NCBI GenBank assembly: GCA_942492925.1
Contig: OW818641.1
Coordinates: forward strand, 1,550,001-1,614,000
Direction of reading: 5' to 3'
Source: QZKY01 sp942492925
Lineage (GTDB): Bacteria; Pseudomonadota; Gammaproteobacteria; Burkholderiales; Burkholderiaceae_D
Length of the DNA: 64,000 nt
Shown here: in pieces, positions 1 through 9,713 of the stretch
Numbering within the stretch: position 1 is the first letter of the stretch
Layout of the letters: every line of letters begins with the position of its first letter
Notes under the pieces: model-generated
Databases searched by the model: none
Told to the model about the DNA's origin: nothing
Seen by the model: only the letters and a program-made list of their open reading frames with translations
Made by a program: the position numbers and the translations under genes

Positions 1-137
1 ACATTGATGTAGGGGTCGAGCTTGAGGATGGTGACTTTGAGGCCGCGGGATTCCAGAATGGCCGCCAGAGAGGCGGCGGCAATCCCTTTTCCGAGGGAAG
101 ACACAACGCCGCCAGTAACGAAAACGAACTTGATCAT
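1..137 (-). CDS. pyrG: CTP synthase, N-terminal 45 codons (gene runs off the window)
   Basis: CTP synthase converts UTP, ATP and glutamine to CTP. Only the amidoligase N-terminus is inside the window. It begins MIKFVFVTGGVVSSLGKG, the family's nearly invariant start with the P-loop-like GGVVSSLGKG, and continues to the conserved KLDPYIN segment where the window ends. The start ATG is at 137 on the minus strand. The call is firm from this signature alone; the rest of the gene lies to the left. Confidence 0.95.
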   Translation of the reverse strand, partial: MIKFVFVTGGVVSSLGKGIAAASLAAILESRGLKVTILKLDPYIN

Positions 138-218
138 TGCAGGGGTGCCGAATGGCATGAGCGTGAAATCAGAATTATAACGCAATCGGCAACTTCCCAA
201 TGACGGAAAATCAGCCTA

Positions 219-258
219 TTTTTTTGCTCTAAAAACGAGCGGATTTTGAGCAAAAAAA
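219..258. terminator. Terminator hairpin after glgP, possibly bidirectional
   Basis: An 11-bp perfect inverted repeat (arms 219-229 and 248-258) has GCTC/GAGC at its core flanked by seven-base T and A runs. It ends 6 bases past the glgP stop, so it fits an intrinsic terminator for glgP. The symmetric T/A runs could serve either strand. Confidence 0.65.
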
Positions 259-263
259 CTGCT

Positions 264-2804
264 TCAATGTTGCCAAAGAATATGCGCTGCTTCCAGCGGG
301 ACCGCTACACCTTCAAAATACGGAACGATGCGCGCCGTGTAATCGAATGGACGACGCGTGGCTGGCACACGCGCCCGGTAAGCAAAACCGTTCGCGGTCC
401 CAATCAATGGCCCCACCCGCGTCATTTCTTGCTGAACCAAAGGCAAGTCGCCGGATCCATTGGCATACAGTTCAACACGAATGGCGTCCGGATTCACATC
501 ACCAAGATAGACCTGCACATCGAAAAGATGCATGTCCTGCTCGGTTTGAACGCTGACTTGACCAAACCATTGTTGACTCCAGCATGCATCCAGTTGACGA
601 CGCCAATCCACCAATCTCTTGCCAAATTCACCATTACCCTCCGCCCGCTGACGATAGGCAAATGCTGCAGGCAAATAATATTTTTTCGTGTATTCCTGCA
701 AAGATCGGCAGGTTGAAAAATAAGGTGTCAGATGGGCCATGCTTTCGCGCATACGTGCGACCCACGCCGTGGGAATGCCATGCTCGTTTCGCGTATAAAA
801 CTCAGGAATCACTTCTTGTTCAAGCAAGTTGTACAACTCTTCCGCGTCACCATCATCCCAGGAGCTATCGTGCTCCCCGCCATCGCCTAAAGCCCATCCC
901 ACTTCCGGAGAATAGGCTTCTGCCCACCACCCATCCAGCACGGACAAATTCAGCCCACCGTTGACCAGCACTTTCATGCCACTGGTGCCGCACGCTTCCC
1001 AGGGCCGTCGTGGCGTGTTCACCCAGACATCCACGCCTTGCACCAGTCGCTCTCCTAAGTGCATGTCGTAATCGCTCAAAAAAATGATGCGGTGACGGGC
1101 ATCCGGCCGACGAATAAATTCAATCCACTCTTTGATCATGGCTTGGCCCGCGACATCATCCGGATGCGCCTTGCCTGCAATGATGATTTGCATCGGTCTT
1201 TCCGAGTGATTCATTAAACGCAATAATCTCTCTGGATCCTGCAACAACAGATTGGGACGTTTGTAAGAGGCAAAGCGGCGCGCAAATCCTACCGTCAAGA
1301 CATTCGGATCAAATAAATGCCGCGCAGCCTCAACATCGTTGGCTGGTGCGCCAGCGGTCGTTAACTGCCGCGCCAAACGATCGCGCGCATAAGTAACCAG
1401 CGACGCCCGGGCTGCACTGCGAAACCGCCAGAACGATTCGTCCGGCAGTTTTTGCATATTTTCCTCCAGGCGCTGCGTCGTCCCCAGCCAACGTTCTTTC
1501 CCGTTGACTTCCGTCCACAGCACGTCTGCCTCGGGAGAATCCCAGGTTGGCGTATGAATACCATTCGTCACATGCCCCACCGGAACTTGATCTTCGGGCC
1601 AGCGGGGAAAGAGCGGATGAAACAGATGGCGACTGACTCTGCCATGTAAGCGGCTCACCGCATTGACCGCGCTGCTGCAACGAATGGCGAGATAAGCCAT
1701 GTTGAAAAACTCGGATGGATCGTGACGGTTTTCACGTCCCAGTGCAAGCAAGGCTTCAAAGGAAATCCCCAACTCCTTGGTCGCATAACACCCCAAACAG
1801 TGTTCCACCAAAGCTGGGTCAAAGCGATCAAATCCGGCATCGACTGCGGTGTGCGTCGTAAAAATATTGCCTGCACGTGTCACGGTCAAGGCCACATCGA
1901 AAGGCGACCCTGTCGCGCTCATATAACTACGCGCGCGCTCCAGCACCGCGAGCGCGGCGTGCCCTTCATTAAGATGACACACTTCCGGATTAATCCCCAA
2001 CGCCTCCAGCAGACGCCATCCACCGATGCCCAAAACCACTTCCTGCATCAAGCGCAAACGAGGCCCGCCGCCATATAGTTCACTTGTAATGCCGCGCAAG
2101 GTTGGCGGGTTCGCTGCATCGTTACTGTCCAGCAGATATAACTTCACTCTGCCGACCTGTGCCTGCCAAGCGCGCACCCAAACCTGATAACCCGACAGTT
2201 TCAGTTGTAGCCGAAGCCATTCGCCTTCCGCATTGCGCAAGGGCGTGATCGGCAACTGCCCCGGATCGTTATACGGATAAATTTCCTGCTGCTCTCCGTC
2301 TTGATCAATGTGCTGGTGAAAATACCCGCGCTGATACAACAGCCCCACACCGATGATCGGCAAACCGAGATCGCTCGCCCCCTTCAGATGATCCCCCGCC
2401 ACATTGCCCAGCCCGCCTGAATAAATCGGTAAGGCTTCGCTCAACATGAATTCCATGCTGAAATAAACGACATAACTCAATTTGGACTCCGGGCAAACCT
2501 GCTGAAACCACGCTGGCGCCTCGATCCGTTTTCGATTGACCTCGACCAAGTCTTCAACCAATTTATGAAATTCCGGGTCGAGAAAAATTTTCTCGATGTG
2601 TTGTCGAGATGCAGTTTGCAGCACAATCCACGGATTTTTTGTCAGCTCCCAGAGCTCTGGATCGAGTTGCCGCCACACTTTGTCCGTCCCATGATTCCAG
2701 GACCAATGCATATCCAGGGCCAGTTCAGACAACAAATCGAAGCCTTTGACATCCACCGGCAACAAGTTATACAGCGGGTGGCTGGTTCGTGTTGGTGCAC
2801 TCAT
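264..2804 (-). CDS. glgP: Alpha-glucan (glycogen/maltodextrin) phosphorylase
   Basis: This PLP enzyme phosphorolyses alpha-1,4-glucans to glucose-1-phosphate. The 846-aa protein belongs to the TIGR02094-type subfamily, which carries an extra N-terminal DUF3417 region (about residues 15-130) before the phosphorylase core. The PLP-binding site is visible as EACGTSGMK with the Schiff-base lysine near residue 611, preceded by the phosphate-binding FARRFASYKR segment around residue 510. The catalytic STxEFM-like motif appears as YFSMEFMLSEALPIYSGGLG near residue 115-135. No other glycogen gene is adjacent, so it may work on imported or stored glucans made by genes elsewhere. It is divergent from the MFS gene across about 107 bp. 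The call is firm; the physiological substrate is inferred. Confidence 0.95.
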   Translation of the reverse strand: MSAPTRTSHPLYNLLPVDVKGFDLLSELALDMHWSWNHGTDKVWRQLDPELWELTKNPWIVLQTASRQHIEKIFLDPEFHKLVEDLVEVNRKRIEAPAWFQQVCPESKLSYVVYFSMEFMLSEALPIYSGGLGNVAGDHLKGASDLGLPIIGVGLLYQRGYFHQHIDQDGEQQEIYPYNDPGQLPITPLRNAEGEWLRLQLKLSGYQVWVRAWQAQVGRVKLYLLDSNDAANPPTLRGITSELYGGGPRLRLMQEVVLGIGGWRLLEALGINPEVCHLNEGHAALAVLERARSYMSATGSPFDVALTVTRAGNIFTTHTAVDAGFDRFDPALVEHCLGCYATKELGISFEALLALGRENRHDPSEFFNMAYLAIRCSSAVNAVSRLHGRVSRHLFHPLFPRWPEDQVPVGHVTNGIHTPTWDSPEADVLWTEVNGKERWLGTTQRLEENMQKLPDESFWRFRSAARASLVTYARDRLARQLTTAGAPANDVEAARHLFDPNVLTVGFARRFASYKRPNLLLQDPERLLRLMNHSERPMQIIIAGKAHPDDVAGQAMIKEWIEFIRRPDARHRIIFLSDYDMHLGERLVQGVDVWVNTPRRPWEACGTSGMKVLVNGGLNLSVLDGWWAEAYSPEVGWALGDGGEHDSSWDDGDAEELYNLLEQEVIPEFYTRNEHGIPTAWVARMRESMAHLTPYFSTCRSLQEYTKKYYLPAAFAYRQRAEGNGEFGKRLVDWRRQLDACWSQQWFGQVSVQTEQDMHLFDVQVYLGDVNPDAIRVELYANGSGDLPLVQQEMTRVGPLIGTANGFAYRARVPATRRPFDYTARIVPYFEGVAVPLEAAHILWQH

Positions 2805-2911
2805 GGTTTCCTCGCGGTTTTCAGGGTATCGCCCCGATAATCATAACCCTAACAGGGGTATGGCATTTGAATTAGCGCAAACGCAAGGACTTCTTCTGTT
2901 AGCATAGACGA

Positions 2912-4324
2912 ATGCTCTTGACACGTGCTCCAACGCTTGATGCGCTTATCGATCGCTTCGGACCGCGCTACAAATGGATGGCGCTGTTTACTATCGCCTT
3001 TGGCAGCATCGCTTCCGTTGTTTCGAGCACCAGTTTCAACGTTGCGATTCCCACGCTGATGCGCGAATTCAGTCTGGGGCAAGACAGAATTCAGTGGGCT
3101 ATCACCGGTTTCATGGCCGCGATGACCATTTCGATGTTGCCCACGCCTTGGTTGCTGGATCGTTTTGGTTTCCGCAAGTGCTACCTCGGCATCGTCGCGC
3201 TGATGGCGTGCGCCAGCATCGCAGGCAGTCTAGCTACCAATTTTTCTTTTCTGGTATTTGCGCGCATCATGCAGGGCGTTGCAGCAGGCATGCTCCAGCC
3301 AATGGGAACGCTGGCCATCATGCGCCTCTTTCCAACGGAAAGTCAGGGAAAAGCGACGGGCATTCTCTCATTCAGTATTGTGCTGGTCCCGGCTGTCTCG
3401 CCCGCATTGGGCGGCGTGCTCCTCGATCAATTCGGCTGGGAAGCCATCTTCCTGGTGACCTTGCCCATTTGCCTCCTGGCAGGCATTGCTGGACTGTTCT
3501 TGATCCCCGTTCCCACCGCGCTCAAATCCAATCCTTTCGATTGGTTTGGCGTCTGCATGCTCGGTCTGGTTTCTCTCGGCAGCGTCGAAAGCGTCACCAG
3601 CCTGCATGATCGCGGGTTGCAGTCGCCGTGGACGCTTTTCTATCTGGGCGGCACCGTGATCGCACTCCTGACCTTTGCTTGGCATGCCAAACGCGCAGCG
3701 CATCCCATCATCCGGCTGGACCTCTTCCGCAATCGCGCCTTTACCATGGGCACCATCGTCTCGCTCGCTTACGGTTTCGGGATCTTCGCCTCGACCTACC
3801 TCATTCCGGTCTTCGTGCAAATGGTGCTCGGGTTTTCCGCCACCGCATCGGGGCTGGTACTGATGCCAGCGGGATTGACTCTCGTTGCGATGCTTCCCGT
3901 CGCCGGACACATGGCAGATCGTTTGACACCCCGTCGCGTCACGATGTTCGGGCTGGGCTTGTTTGGATTTTCTTTTGTCCTGTTTGCGATGATGGGCAGT
4001 CGCATTGGCTATGTCGAATTGATCGGCATCACTGTGATCGGTCGTTTCGGTCTCGCGATGATTCTGCCTTCGCTGACGCTGGCCACGCTGCGCGAGGTGG
4101 AACCGCACCAACTGTCGCAATCTTCGATGGTGGTCAGTTATACGCGCCAGATCGGCGGTGTTTTCGGTGTCGCGATGTCCGCTGTCTTTCTCGAATGGCG
4201 CGAATCCGTTTATGGCACCACCGAAACCGGCATCTCGTCGGCTTATTCGGAAACCTTCATGATGCTGGCTGTGGCCTTTGCTTTGGCGCTGATTGCGGCC
4301 AGCCGCATGAAAAACAAATCCTGA
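2912..4324 (+). CDS. MFS drug exporter, DHA2 (EmrB/QacA-type) family
   Basis: A 470-aa integral membrane protein with about 14 predicted hydrophobic helices, the number typical of DHA2 proton-coupled multidrug exporters. The loop 2-3 signature is visible as WLLDRFGFRKCY (about residues 80-91), and an antiporter motif C-like segment follows near PALGGVLLDQFGW (about residue 165). No membrane-fusion partner (EmrA) is adjacent, so it may act alone at the inner membrane. The Shine-Dalgarno upstream of 2912 is weak. It ends 4 bp before the convergent comEC stop. The substrate cannot be told from sequence. Confidence 0.85.
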   Translation: MLLTRAPTLDALIDRFGPRYKWMALFTIAFGSIASVVSSTSFNVAIPTLMREFSLGQDRIQWAITGFMAAMTISMLPTPWLLDRFGFRKCYLGIVALMACASIAGSLATNFSFLVFARIMQGVAAGMLQPMGTLAIMRLFPTESQGKATGILSFSIVLVPAVSPALGGVLLDQFGWEAIFLVTLPICLLAGIAGLFLIPVPTALKSNPFDWFGVCMLGLVSLGSVESVTSLHDRGLQSPWTLFYLGGTVIALLTFAWHAKRAAHPIIRLDLFRNRAFTMGTIVSLAYGFGIFASTYLIPVFVQMVLGFSATASGLVLMPAGLTLVAMLPVAGHMADRLTPRRVTMFGLGLFGFSFVLFAMMGSRIGYVELIGITVIGRFGLAMILPSLTLATLREVEPHQLSQSSMVVSYTRQIGGVFGVAMSAVFLEWRESVYGTTETGISSAYSETFMMLAVAFALALIAASRMKNKS

Positions 4325-4328
4325 GACC

Positions 4329-6761
4329 TCATTCCCACCAGTACCGTGCAGCAGTTTTTCGATACGCTTCCATTTCACGTGCCTTGCCGAATCGCAGCGT
4401 GATCGCGCCGCTTTGATCGGTGCGCCAATAGTCAATACCCAGCGCCTGATAACGCGCCAGCACATCAGGGCGCGGATGGTTGAAGCGGTTGCGATAGCCG
4501 ACCTGAAACAATGCGATCTCTGGCTTCACCGTTTCCAGAAAAATTGGCGTGGACGACGTCGCGCCGCCGTGATGTGGCGCAAGCACCACACTGGACCGCA
4601 GTGTGGTGTCATATCGCTTCACCAGTTCAGCTTCCTGTGCTTTACCGATATCGCCCGGCAGCAGAATCGCTTGCTGACCCACCGTCACTTTCAACACGCA
4701 ACTGCGATCATTGGGTTTCCATTTTGTTTTGGCATATTGTTCCGACGTCGGATACAACATCTCGAATCGAACGCCCTCCCACTCCCATTGATGCCCCGCT
4801 TCGCATCGACGATAACGAACGAAACGGGACGCGGTAGTGTTAACGATCTCATCTTCAACAGACAAAGACGTCAGCATTTCATCGACATGAACCGCGTTCA
4901 AAATGGAACGTACCCCGCCAGCATGATCGCCATCCTCGTGTGTCACGATCATGGCATCCAGCTTGCTGATGCCGCGCCCTTTTAAATACGGTATCAAAAC
5001 GCGATTACCCCCGTCCGACTCCGGTGAGTACACCGGGCCGGTATCGTACAACAGCCGATGCGATTGCGTTTCAATCAGCACCGCAGACCCCTGCCCTACA
5101 TCGAATACTGTCACCCACGCTTCGCCTGCGTCAGGATGCGTTGGAAAATTGAAAAACATCGGCAACCAGCAAACCAGCCCCAGCCAACGCATCGGCCAAC
5201 CGCGCGGTGCCAGCATCCAGCCCATGCCGACTAGGGCCAACAGAAAAATCCAGAAGGAGGGAAACGGCGCCATCCACACTGCAAAGGGAAAATCGCTCAT
5301 CCAGGCCAGCCATTCCACCAAGCCAGACAGGCACGCGTGCGCGACACTCAGCACCCATATCGACAGTGGCGCAGGCAACACGCTGCCGATCAAGGCCAAC
5401 GGCGTCACGATCAAACTGACGATGGGAATGGCAACGGCATTCGCCAGTGGACTGATCACGGAAATTTGTCCAAACAGCAGTAAGGTGAGCGGCACCAAAC
5501 CGATCGTCACCGCATATTGCGTTCGCGCTGCCGTCTTGAGGTGTTGCACCCCGCTTGCCCATCTTGACAGCGGCGCTTGACCATACTGCGAAGCACGGCC
5601 AACTGACACATACAAAATGACGCCAACGGCACTGAAGGACAACCAGAATCCCGGCCACAACACAGCCCAGGGATCCAGCAACACCACCACGCCCAGTGCC
5701 GCAAACAACACGTGCGACACGCTCGTCAAACGATCTAACCATAACGCCAAAGCAACGACCGACAGCATGTAAAGCGTGCGTTGCGCTGGAACGCCAAAAC
5801 CCGCCAGCAACACATACAACAACGCGACGCATGCGCCGACTAGCGCAGCGATTTTTTGCGCGGGAAGGCGCAACGGTAATTGCAAACGCGTGAAGAAGGA
5901 ACGACGCCACAATGCTGCACTCAAGAGCGCCATCATCCCAGCAATCATCGTGATGTGCAATCCGGAAATGGAAATGAGATGCGAGATGCCTGTCCGTGTG
6001 AAAATAGTCCAGTCGGATTGTTTGATGGCGCGTTGCTCTCCCACCACCAGCGCCACCAGTATGCCAACATAGGGCTGCTCGGGAAGCGCCGCCAGTATCC
6101 GATCCTGCAACGCGCTTCGCGCACGATCGATCACACTGCCGACGCTGTAAACGAACGAATCGAGACGAATATTTTTTACATCGCGCTTGCCATCCGGACG
6201 GATGTAACCGGTTGCGCGCACGCCTTGTTCGAGCAACCACGCTTCATAGTCGAAACCGTAGGGATTGGCCGTCCCATGCGGCCGCTTCAGACGCACCGTC
6301 AGTTGCCAGCGTTCGCCGGGCTGCACGGTCGGCACAGACGTTGGACGGGCTTCGTCCCGTCCGCCGTACCACGACAGGGCCACTTTGGGCGGAATCGCCT
6401 CCACAGGCTGGCCGTCATGAACGGCGCGCTCCACCGCAAAGGTAAAACGTACGCCCCGATCGAAACGCATCGGTAAACTGTCGACCGTGCCAATCAGGGT
6501 CACATCGCGCCCCTCCCAATCCTTCGGCAACACCTGCTGGAGCGCATGCAGCGCAATCAAACCTGCCCAAAGGATGCCGCACGTGATACCGGCGAGAAAG
6601 CGAAGCAGGCTTGCGCCTTGTCGCCATGTTGGCCGGCGCGACAGTGCGACAAGCAACACCGCAAGCAGGGCGAGAACTGCAAGAACGGTTGCAGAAGGAA
6701 GCGATGGTTGCCATTGAAACAACAAACACCCCGAAACGAAACCAGCTATGGCGATGCGCAT
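4329..6761 (-). CDS. comEC: ComEC/Rec2 DNA-uptake channel
   Basis: An inner-membrane channel for transformation DNA. The 810-aa protein has the full architecture. Its parts are N-terminal hydrophobic helices with a soluble DUF4131 region (about 25-190), the competence membrane domain with the conserved HLISISGLHITMIAG segment (about 240-255), and a C-terminal metallo-beta-lactamase-like domain (about 545-790). The latter carries VFDVGQGS, the metal-binding THEDGDHAGG, LPGDIG and APHHGG. It lies 4 bp downstream of tatD and is the last gene of the lolC-lolD-tatD-comEC run. An intact copy is consistent with natural competence, though no other competence gene is in the window. Confidence 0.95.
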   Translation of the reverse strand: MRIAIAGFVSGCLLFQWQPSLPSATVLAVLALLAVLLVALSRRPTWRQGASLLRFLAGITCGILWAGLIALHALQQVLPKDWEGRDVTLIGTVDSLPMRFDRGVRFTFAVERAVHDGQPVEAIPPKVALSWYGGRDEARPTSVPTVQPGERWQLTVRLKRPHGTANPYGFDYEAWLLEQGVRATGYIRPDGKRDVKNIRLDSFVYSVGSVIDRARSALQDRILAALPEQPYVGILVALVVGEQRAIKQSDWTIFTRTGISHLISISGLHITMIAGMMALLSAALWRRSFFTRLQLPLRLPAQKIAALVGACVALLYVLLAGFGVPAQRTLYMLSVVALALWLDRLTSVSHVLFAALGVVVLLDPWAVLWPGFWLSFSAVGVILYVSVGRASQYGQAPLSRWASGVQHLKTAARTQYAVTIGLVPLTLLLFGQISVISPLANAVAIPIVSLIVTPLALIGSVLPAPLSIWVLSVAHACLSGLVEWLAWMSDFPFAVWMAPFPSFWIFLLALVGMGWMLAPRGWPMRWLGLVCWLPMFFNFPTHPDAGEAWVTVFDVGQGSAVLIETQSHRLLYDTGPVYSPESDGGNRVLIPYLKGRGISKLDAMIVTHEDGDHAGGVRSILNAVHVDEMLTSLSVEDEIVNTTASRFVRYRRCEAGHQWEWEGVRFEMLYPTSEQYAKTKWKPNDRSCVLKVTVGQQAILLPGDIGKAQEAELVKRYDTTLRSSVVLAPHHGGATSSTPIFLETVKPEIALFQVGYRNRFNHPRPDVLARYQALGIDYWRTDQSGAITLRFGKAREMEAYRKTAARYWWE

Positions 6762-6765
6762 GGGA

Positions 6766-7569
6766 TTACCGTTTGAGAAGTGCTGTTAGCCGCGGCAGCG
6801 CCGCCATCGCATTGACGCGCGTCGCCTGCGCCATGGCTTCCGGCGAGATGCCCCGCAATTGCGCCAAGGCTTCGCCGATGCGCGGCAATTCCGTGGGAAG
6901 GTTGCGTCGATCTTGCACCCACGCTGGCGCAAGATCGGGCGCATCCGTTTCAATGACAATCGCATCGAGCGGCAATTCCGTCGCCAGCCGCCGCAATTGC
7001 TGCGCGCGATCATGCGTGAAGGTGCCGCAAAAACTGAGCTTGAATCCCAGATCGATGAAAGCCTGCGCCTGCTGAAAACTGCCGTTAAAGGCATGCGCAA
7101 TGCCGCCGGGCGGACGAATTCGTCGCAAGTGTTTGAGGATCACGTCTTGTGCGCGACGAATGTGCAAGAGCACCGGCAGATTGAATTCGCGCGCCAACTT
7201 CAGTTGCTCGACAAAGAAATGTTCTTGTCGTTCGCGCAGTGGCGACTCCGTATAGGCGGGAATAAAAAAATCCATGCCGATTTCGCCGATGGCCACCAGT
7301 TTCGGATCGGTGATGGATGCCGTCAGAGCGGCATGCAAGACGTCCAGATCCGTATCCTGCGCATTCGGCACGAACATCGGGTGAATGCCCAAGGCATAGA
7401 CGGTATTGCCATGACGATGCGCGAGATCGGTCACCGCAGGAAAACTTGCGACGTCCACAGCGGGAATCACGATTTGCGCAACCCCCAGCGCAGCGGCCCG
7501 CTGCGCAAGTACATCCGACTCGCCAGCAAATTCCGTCGCTTCAAGATGACAATGCGTATCAATCCACAT
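6766..7569 (-). CDS. tatD: TatD-family metal-dependent hydrolase / 3'-5' DNase
   Basis: A TIM-barrel metallo-hydrolase of 267 aa. The metal ligands are visible as the opening WIDTHCHLE, GEIGMDFF (about residue 90), HIR (about 135), HAFNG (about 155) and the ETDAPDLAP segment near residue 210. I chose the ATG at 7569 because the family begins directly with [MW]IDTHCHL; an upstream ATG at 7584 would add only five residues. TatD proteins act as DNases in repair or quality control. The gene sits between lolD and comEC, a common betaproteobacterial arrangement. The exact in vivo substrate is unknown. Confidence 0.9.
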   Translation of the reverse strand: MWIDTHCHLEATEFAGESDVLAQRAAALGVAQIVIPAVDVASFPAVTDLAHRHGNTVYALGIHPMFVPNAQDTDLDVLHAALTASITDPKLVAIGEIGMDFFIPAYTESPLRERQEHFFVEQLKLAREFNLPVLLHIRRAQDVILKHLRRIRPPGGIAHAFNGSFQQAQAFIDLGFKLSFCGTFTHDRAQQLRRLATELPLDAIVIETDAPDLAPAWVQDRRNLPTELPRIGEALAQLRGISPEAMAQATRVNAMAALPRLTALLKR

Positions 7570-7663
7570 GGAGGTGTGCCTCAACCAGCAGAATAACGAT
7601 CCGTTTCAGATGTGCGGCATCAGAAAAGCATGCGCAAGGATTTACAACGACGTCGAATTTTCG

Positions 7664-8344
7664 CTAGACCGGCTGCAACCCATCTTCTGACAATCGCAGC
7701 ACTCGATCACATCGGCGCCCTAACTCAATATCATGCGTCACCATCACAAAAGCGGTGCCCATCGTATGCGACAATTCCAGCATCAAGTTGAAAATCTGGT
7801 TGGCGGTACCGCGATCCAGATTGCCGGTCGGTTCATCGGCCAGCACACACGCCGGATTTGTCACCAGCGCACGCGCCAGGGCCACGCGTTGACGCTCGCC
7901 ACCGGAAAGTTCACCTGGCACATGTGTCACACGCTGCGCCAAGCCAACGCGTTTCAGGATCGCTTGCGCCGCCGCTTCCGCGTCATCGCGTTTCATCCGA
8001 CGAATGAGCAAAGGCATCGCCACGTTATCCAACGCGGAAAACTCCGGCAATAAATGATGGAACTGATAAACAAACCCGAGCGATTCATTGCGCAACTTCC
8101 CGCGCTCGGATTCGCCCAAATTGGCCAAATCGTTTCCGAGCAAACTGACATTTCCGGCTGTGGGCGTATCCAGCCCGCCCAGCAAATGCAGCAGCGTGGA
8201 TTTGCCGGAACCGGATGCGCCAATGATCGCGACGCGCTCGCCTTTGCGGATGTCCAAGCTGATCTGTTCGAACACCTTGACCGAATAATCGCCTTGCGTG
8301 AAGATTTTCCCCAGCGTCTGGCAAGACAAGACAATGTCACTCAT
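7664..8344 (-). CDS. lolD: Lipoprotein-release ABC transporter ATPase LolD
   Basis: The cytosolic ATPase (226 aa) that powers extraction of outer-membrane lipoproteins from the inner membrane. Walker A is GASGSGKST (about residues 42-50), the ABC signature is LSGGERQRVALARAL (about 145), and Walker B is ADEPTGNLD (about 168). The start at 8344 gives MSDIVLSCQ, typical of LolD, and overlaps the lolC stop by 8 bp, implying translational coupling. A longer reading from 8380 adds 12 unlikely residues. Confidence 0.95.
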   Translation of the reverse strand: MSDIVLSCQTLGKIFTQGDYSVKVFEQISLDIRKGERVAIIGASGSGKSTLLHLLGGLDTPTAGNVSLLGNDLANLGESERGKLRNESLGFVYQFHHLLPEFSALDNVAMPLLIRRMKRDDAEAAAQAILKRVGLAQRVTHVPGELSGGERQRVALARALVTNPACVLADEPTGNLDRGTANQIFNLMLELSHTMGTAFVMVTHDIELGRRCDRVLRLSEDGLQPV

Positions 8345-9602
8345 AGCGCAAGGCCTCCGCAGGTTTGACACGCGAAGCATTCCAGCTTGGATAAATCGTC
8401 GCGAAGAAAGCCATCAAAATCGAGAACCCACCGATCACCATGACATCCATCCAGCGCAAATCAGATGGCATCTTGTTGATGACATAGATTTCTTTCGGCA
8501 GGAATTGCACACCGAACAGTCGCTCGATGAATGGCACGATGACGTCAACATTCAAGGAAATCACGACGCCCAAACCCATGCCCACCAGCGTCCCCAATAG
8601 CCCCGCAATCGCGCCTTGCACAATGAAGATTTTCATGATGGAGCGCGGCGAAGCGCCCAAGGTGCGCAAGATGGCGATGTCCGCCTGTTTTTCCGTGACA
8701 GTCATCACCAGCGTTGAGACGAGATTAAATGCGGCAACAATAATAATCAATATAAGAACAATTGACATCATGCGTTTTTCGGTTTGGACTGCCGCAAACC
8801 AAACACGATTCATCTTCGACCAGTCACGAATTAAAAGTCTCCCACTAAGGGTACGACTTAAATCGTGCGCCACCAGTGGTGCGCGCTGCATGTCATCGAT
8901 TCGCAAGCGCAAACCGGACGGCGCATCAAGTTGAAACATCGTTTGCGCATCCTGGATATGGATAAACGCCATCGTCGAATCAAATTCAAAATGGCCCGCC
9001 TCGAAAATCCCGACAATCGTAAACTGTTTCATGCGTGGCACCACGCCGGCAGGCGTAATTTGGCCCTGCGGAGCAATCAAGGCCAACTTGCTGCCCACTT
9101 GCAATCTCAACACGCGTGCCATTTCACTGCCGATCACGATATTGAATTGCCCGGCCTGTAAATCCTCAAAGCTGCCCAGCTTAATCTGCTTGATAACATC
9201 AGACACCTTGGGTTCTTCCTGCGGAATAATCCCGCGAACGACAACGCCGCGCAGTTTGTCGCCCCGCGCAACCATCGCCTGCCCCAAGACGAAGGGCGCC
9301 GCGCCTTTGACTTCCTTGTGTGAGAGTGCTTCTTTGGCGGTTAGCTGCCAGTCAGGTAATGCGCCAACAGGATCGAAAACTTCAATATGTGCCAGTACTG
9401 ACAGCATTCGGTCGCGTACCTCCTTTTGAAATCCGTTCATCACAGACAACACCACAATCAAGGCCGCCACGCCAAGCGCGATGCCAATCATCGAAATGAA
9501 GGAATTAAAGGAAATAAAATTATTCCGACCACTGCGCTTGCCGGAACGCGTATAACGTAGGCCAACACGCCATTCAAACGGCAGATTTCTCAAGATACTC
9601 AA
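8337..9602 (-). CDS. lolC: Lipoprotein-release ABC transporter permease LolC/LolE type
   Basis: Inner-membrane subunit of the Lol system, about 421 aa, with the FtsX/MacB-like layout. TM1 (about residues 35-60) is followed by a large periplasmic MacB-PCD domain (about 60-260), and three C-terminal TMs include the conserved IAILRTLGASPRSI coupling segment. An ATG at 9722 exists but lies inside the divergent 9714 gene and adds residues unlike the family. The N-terminal family block NLPFEWRVGLRYTR begins just after TTG codons at 9602 and 9593. GGAG lies 7 nt before the TTG at 9602, so I take 9602. Only one permease gene accompanies lolD here, so LolF-like homodimers are possible unless a second copy lies elsewhere. 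Confidence 0.9.
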   Translation of the reverse strand: MSILRNLPFEWRVGLRYTRSGKRSGRNNFISFNSFISMIGIALGVAALIVVLSVMNGFQKEVRDRMLSVLAHIEVFDPVGALPDWQLTAKEALSHKEVKGAAPFVLGQAMVARGDKLRGVVVRGIIPQEEPKVSDVIKQIKLGSFEDLQAGQFNIVIGSEMARVLRLQVGSKLALIAPQGQITPAGVVPRMKQFTIVGIFEAGHFEFDSTMAFIHIQDAQTMFQLDAPSGLRLRIDDMQRAPLVAHDLSRTLSGRLLIRDWSKMNRVWFAAVQTEKRMMSIVLILIIIVAAFNLVSTLVMTVTEKQADIAILRTLGASPRSIMKIFIVQGAIAGLLGTLVGMGLGVVISLNVDVIVPFIERLFGVQFLPKEIYVINKMPSDLRWMDVMVIGGFSILMAFFATIYPSWNASRVKPAEALRYE

Positions 9603-9713
9603 ATCATTGCTCCAGTCGGCAATTGCTGGCAATTCAGGAAACAAGGACAAGGCCGATTGCCCGCATCGCCATTTTTTATCATTCGCATTGCCAGTTTGCC
9701 ATAAAATAGCAGC

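Noticed and set aside
3368..4465. A 365-codon open frame on the minus strand
   Set aside because: It is antisense to the MFS exporter, which has clear membrane helices and family motifs.
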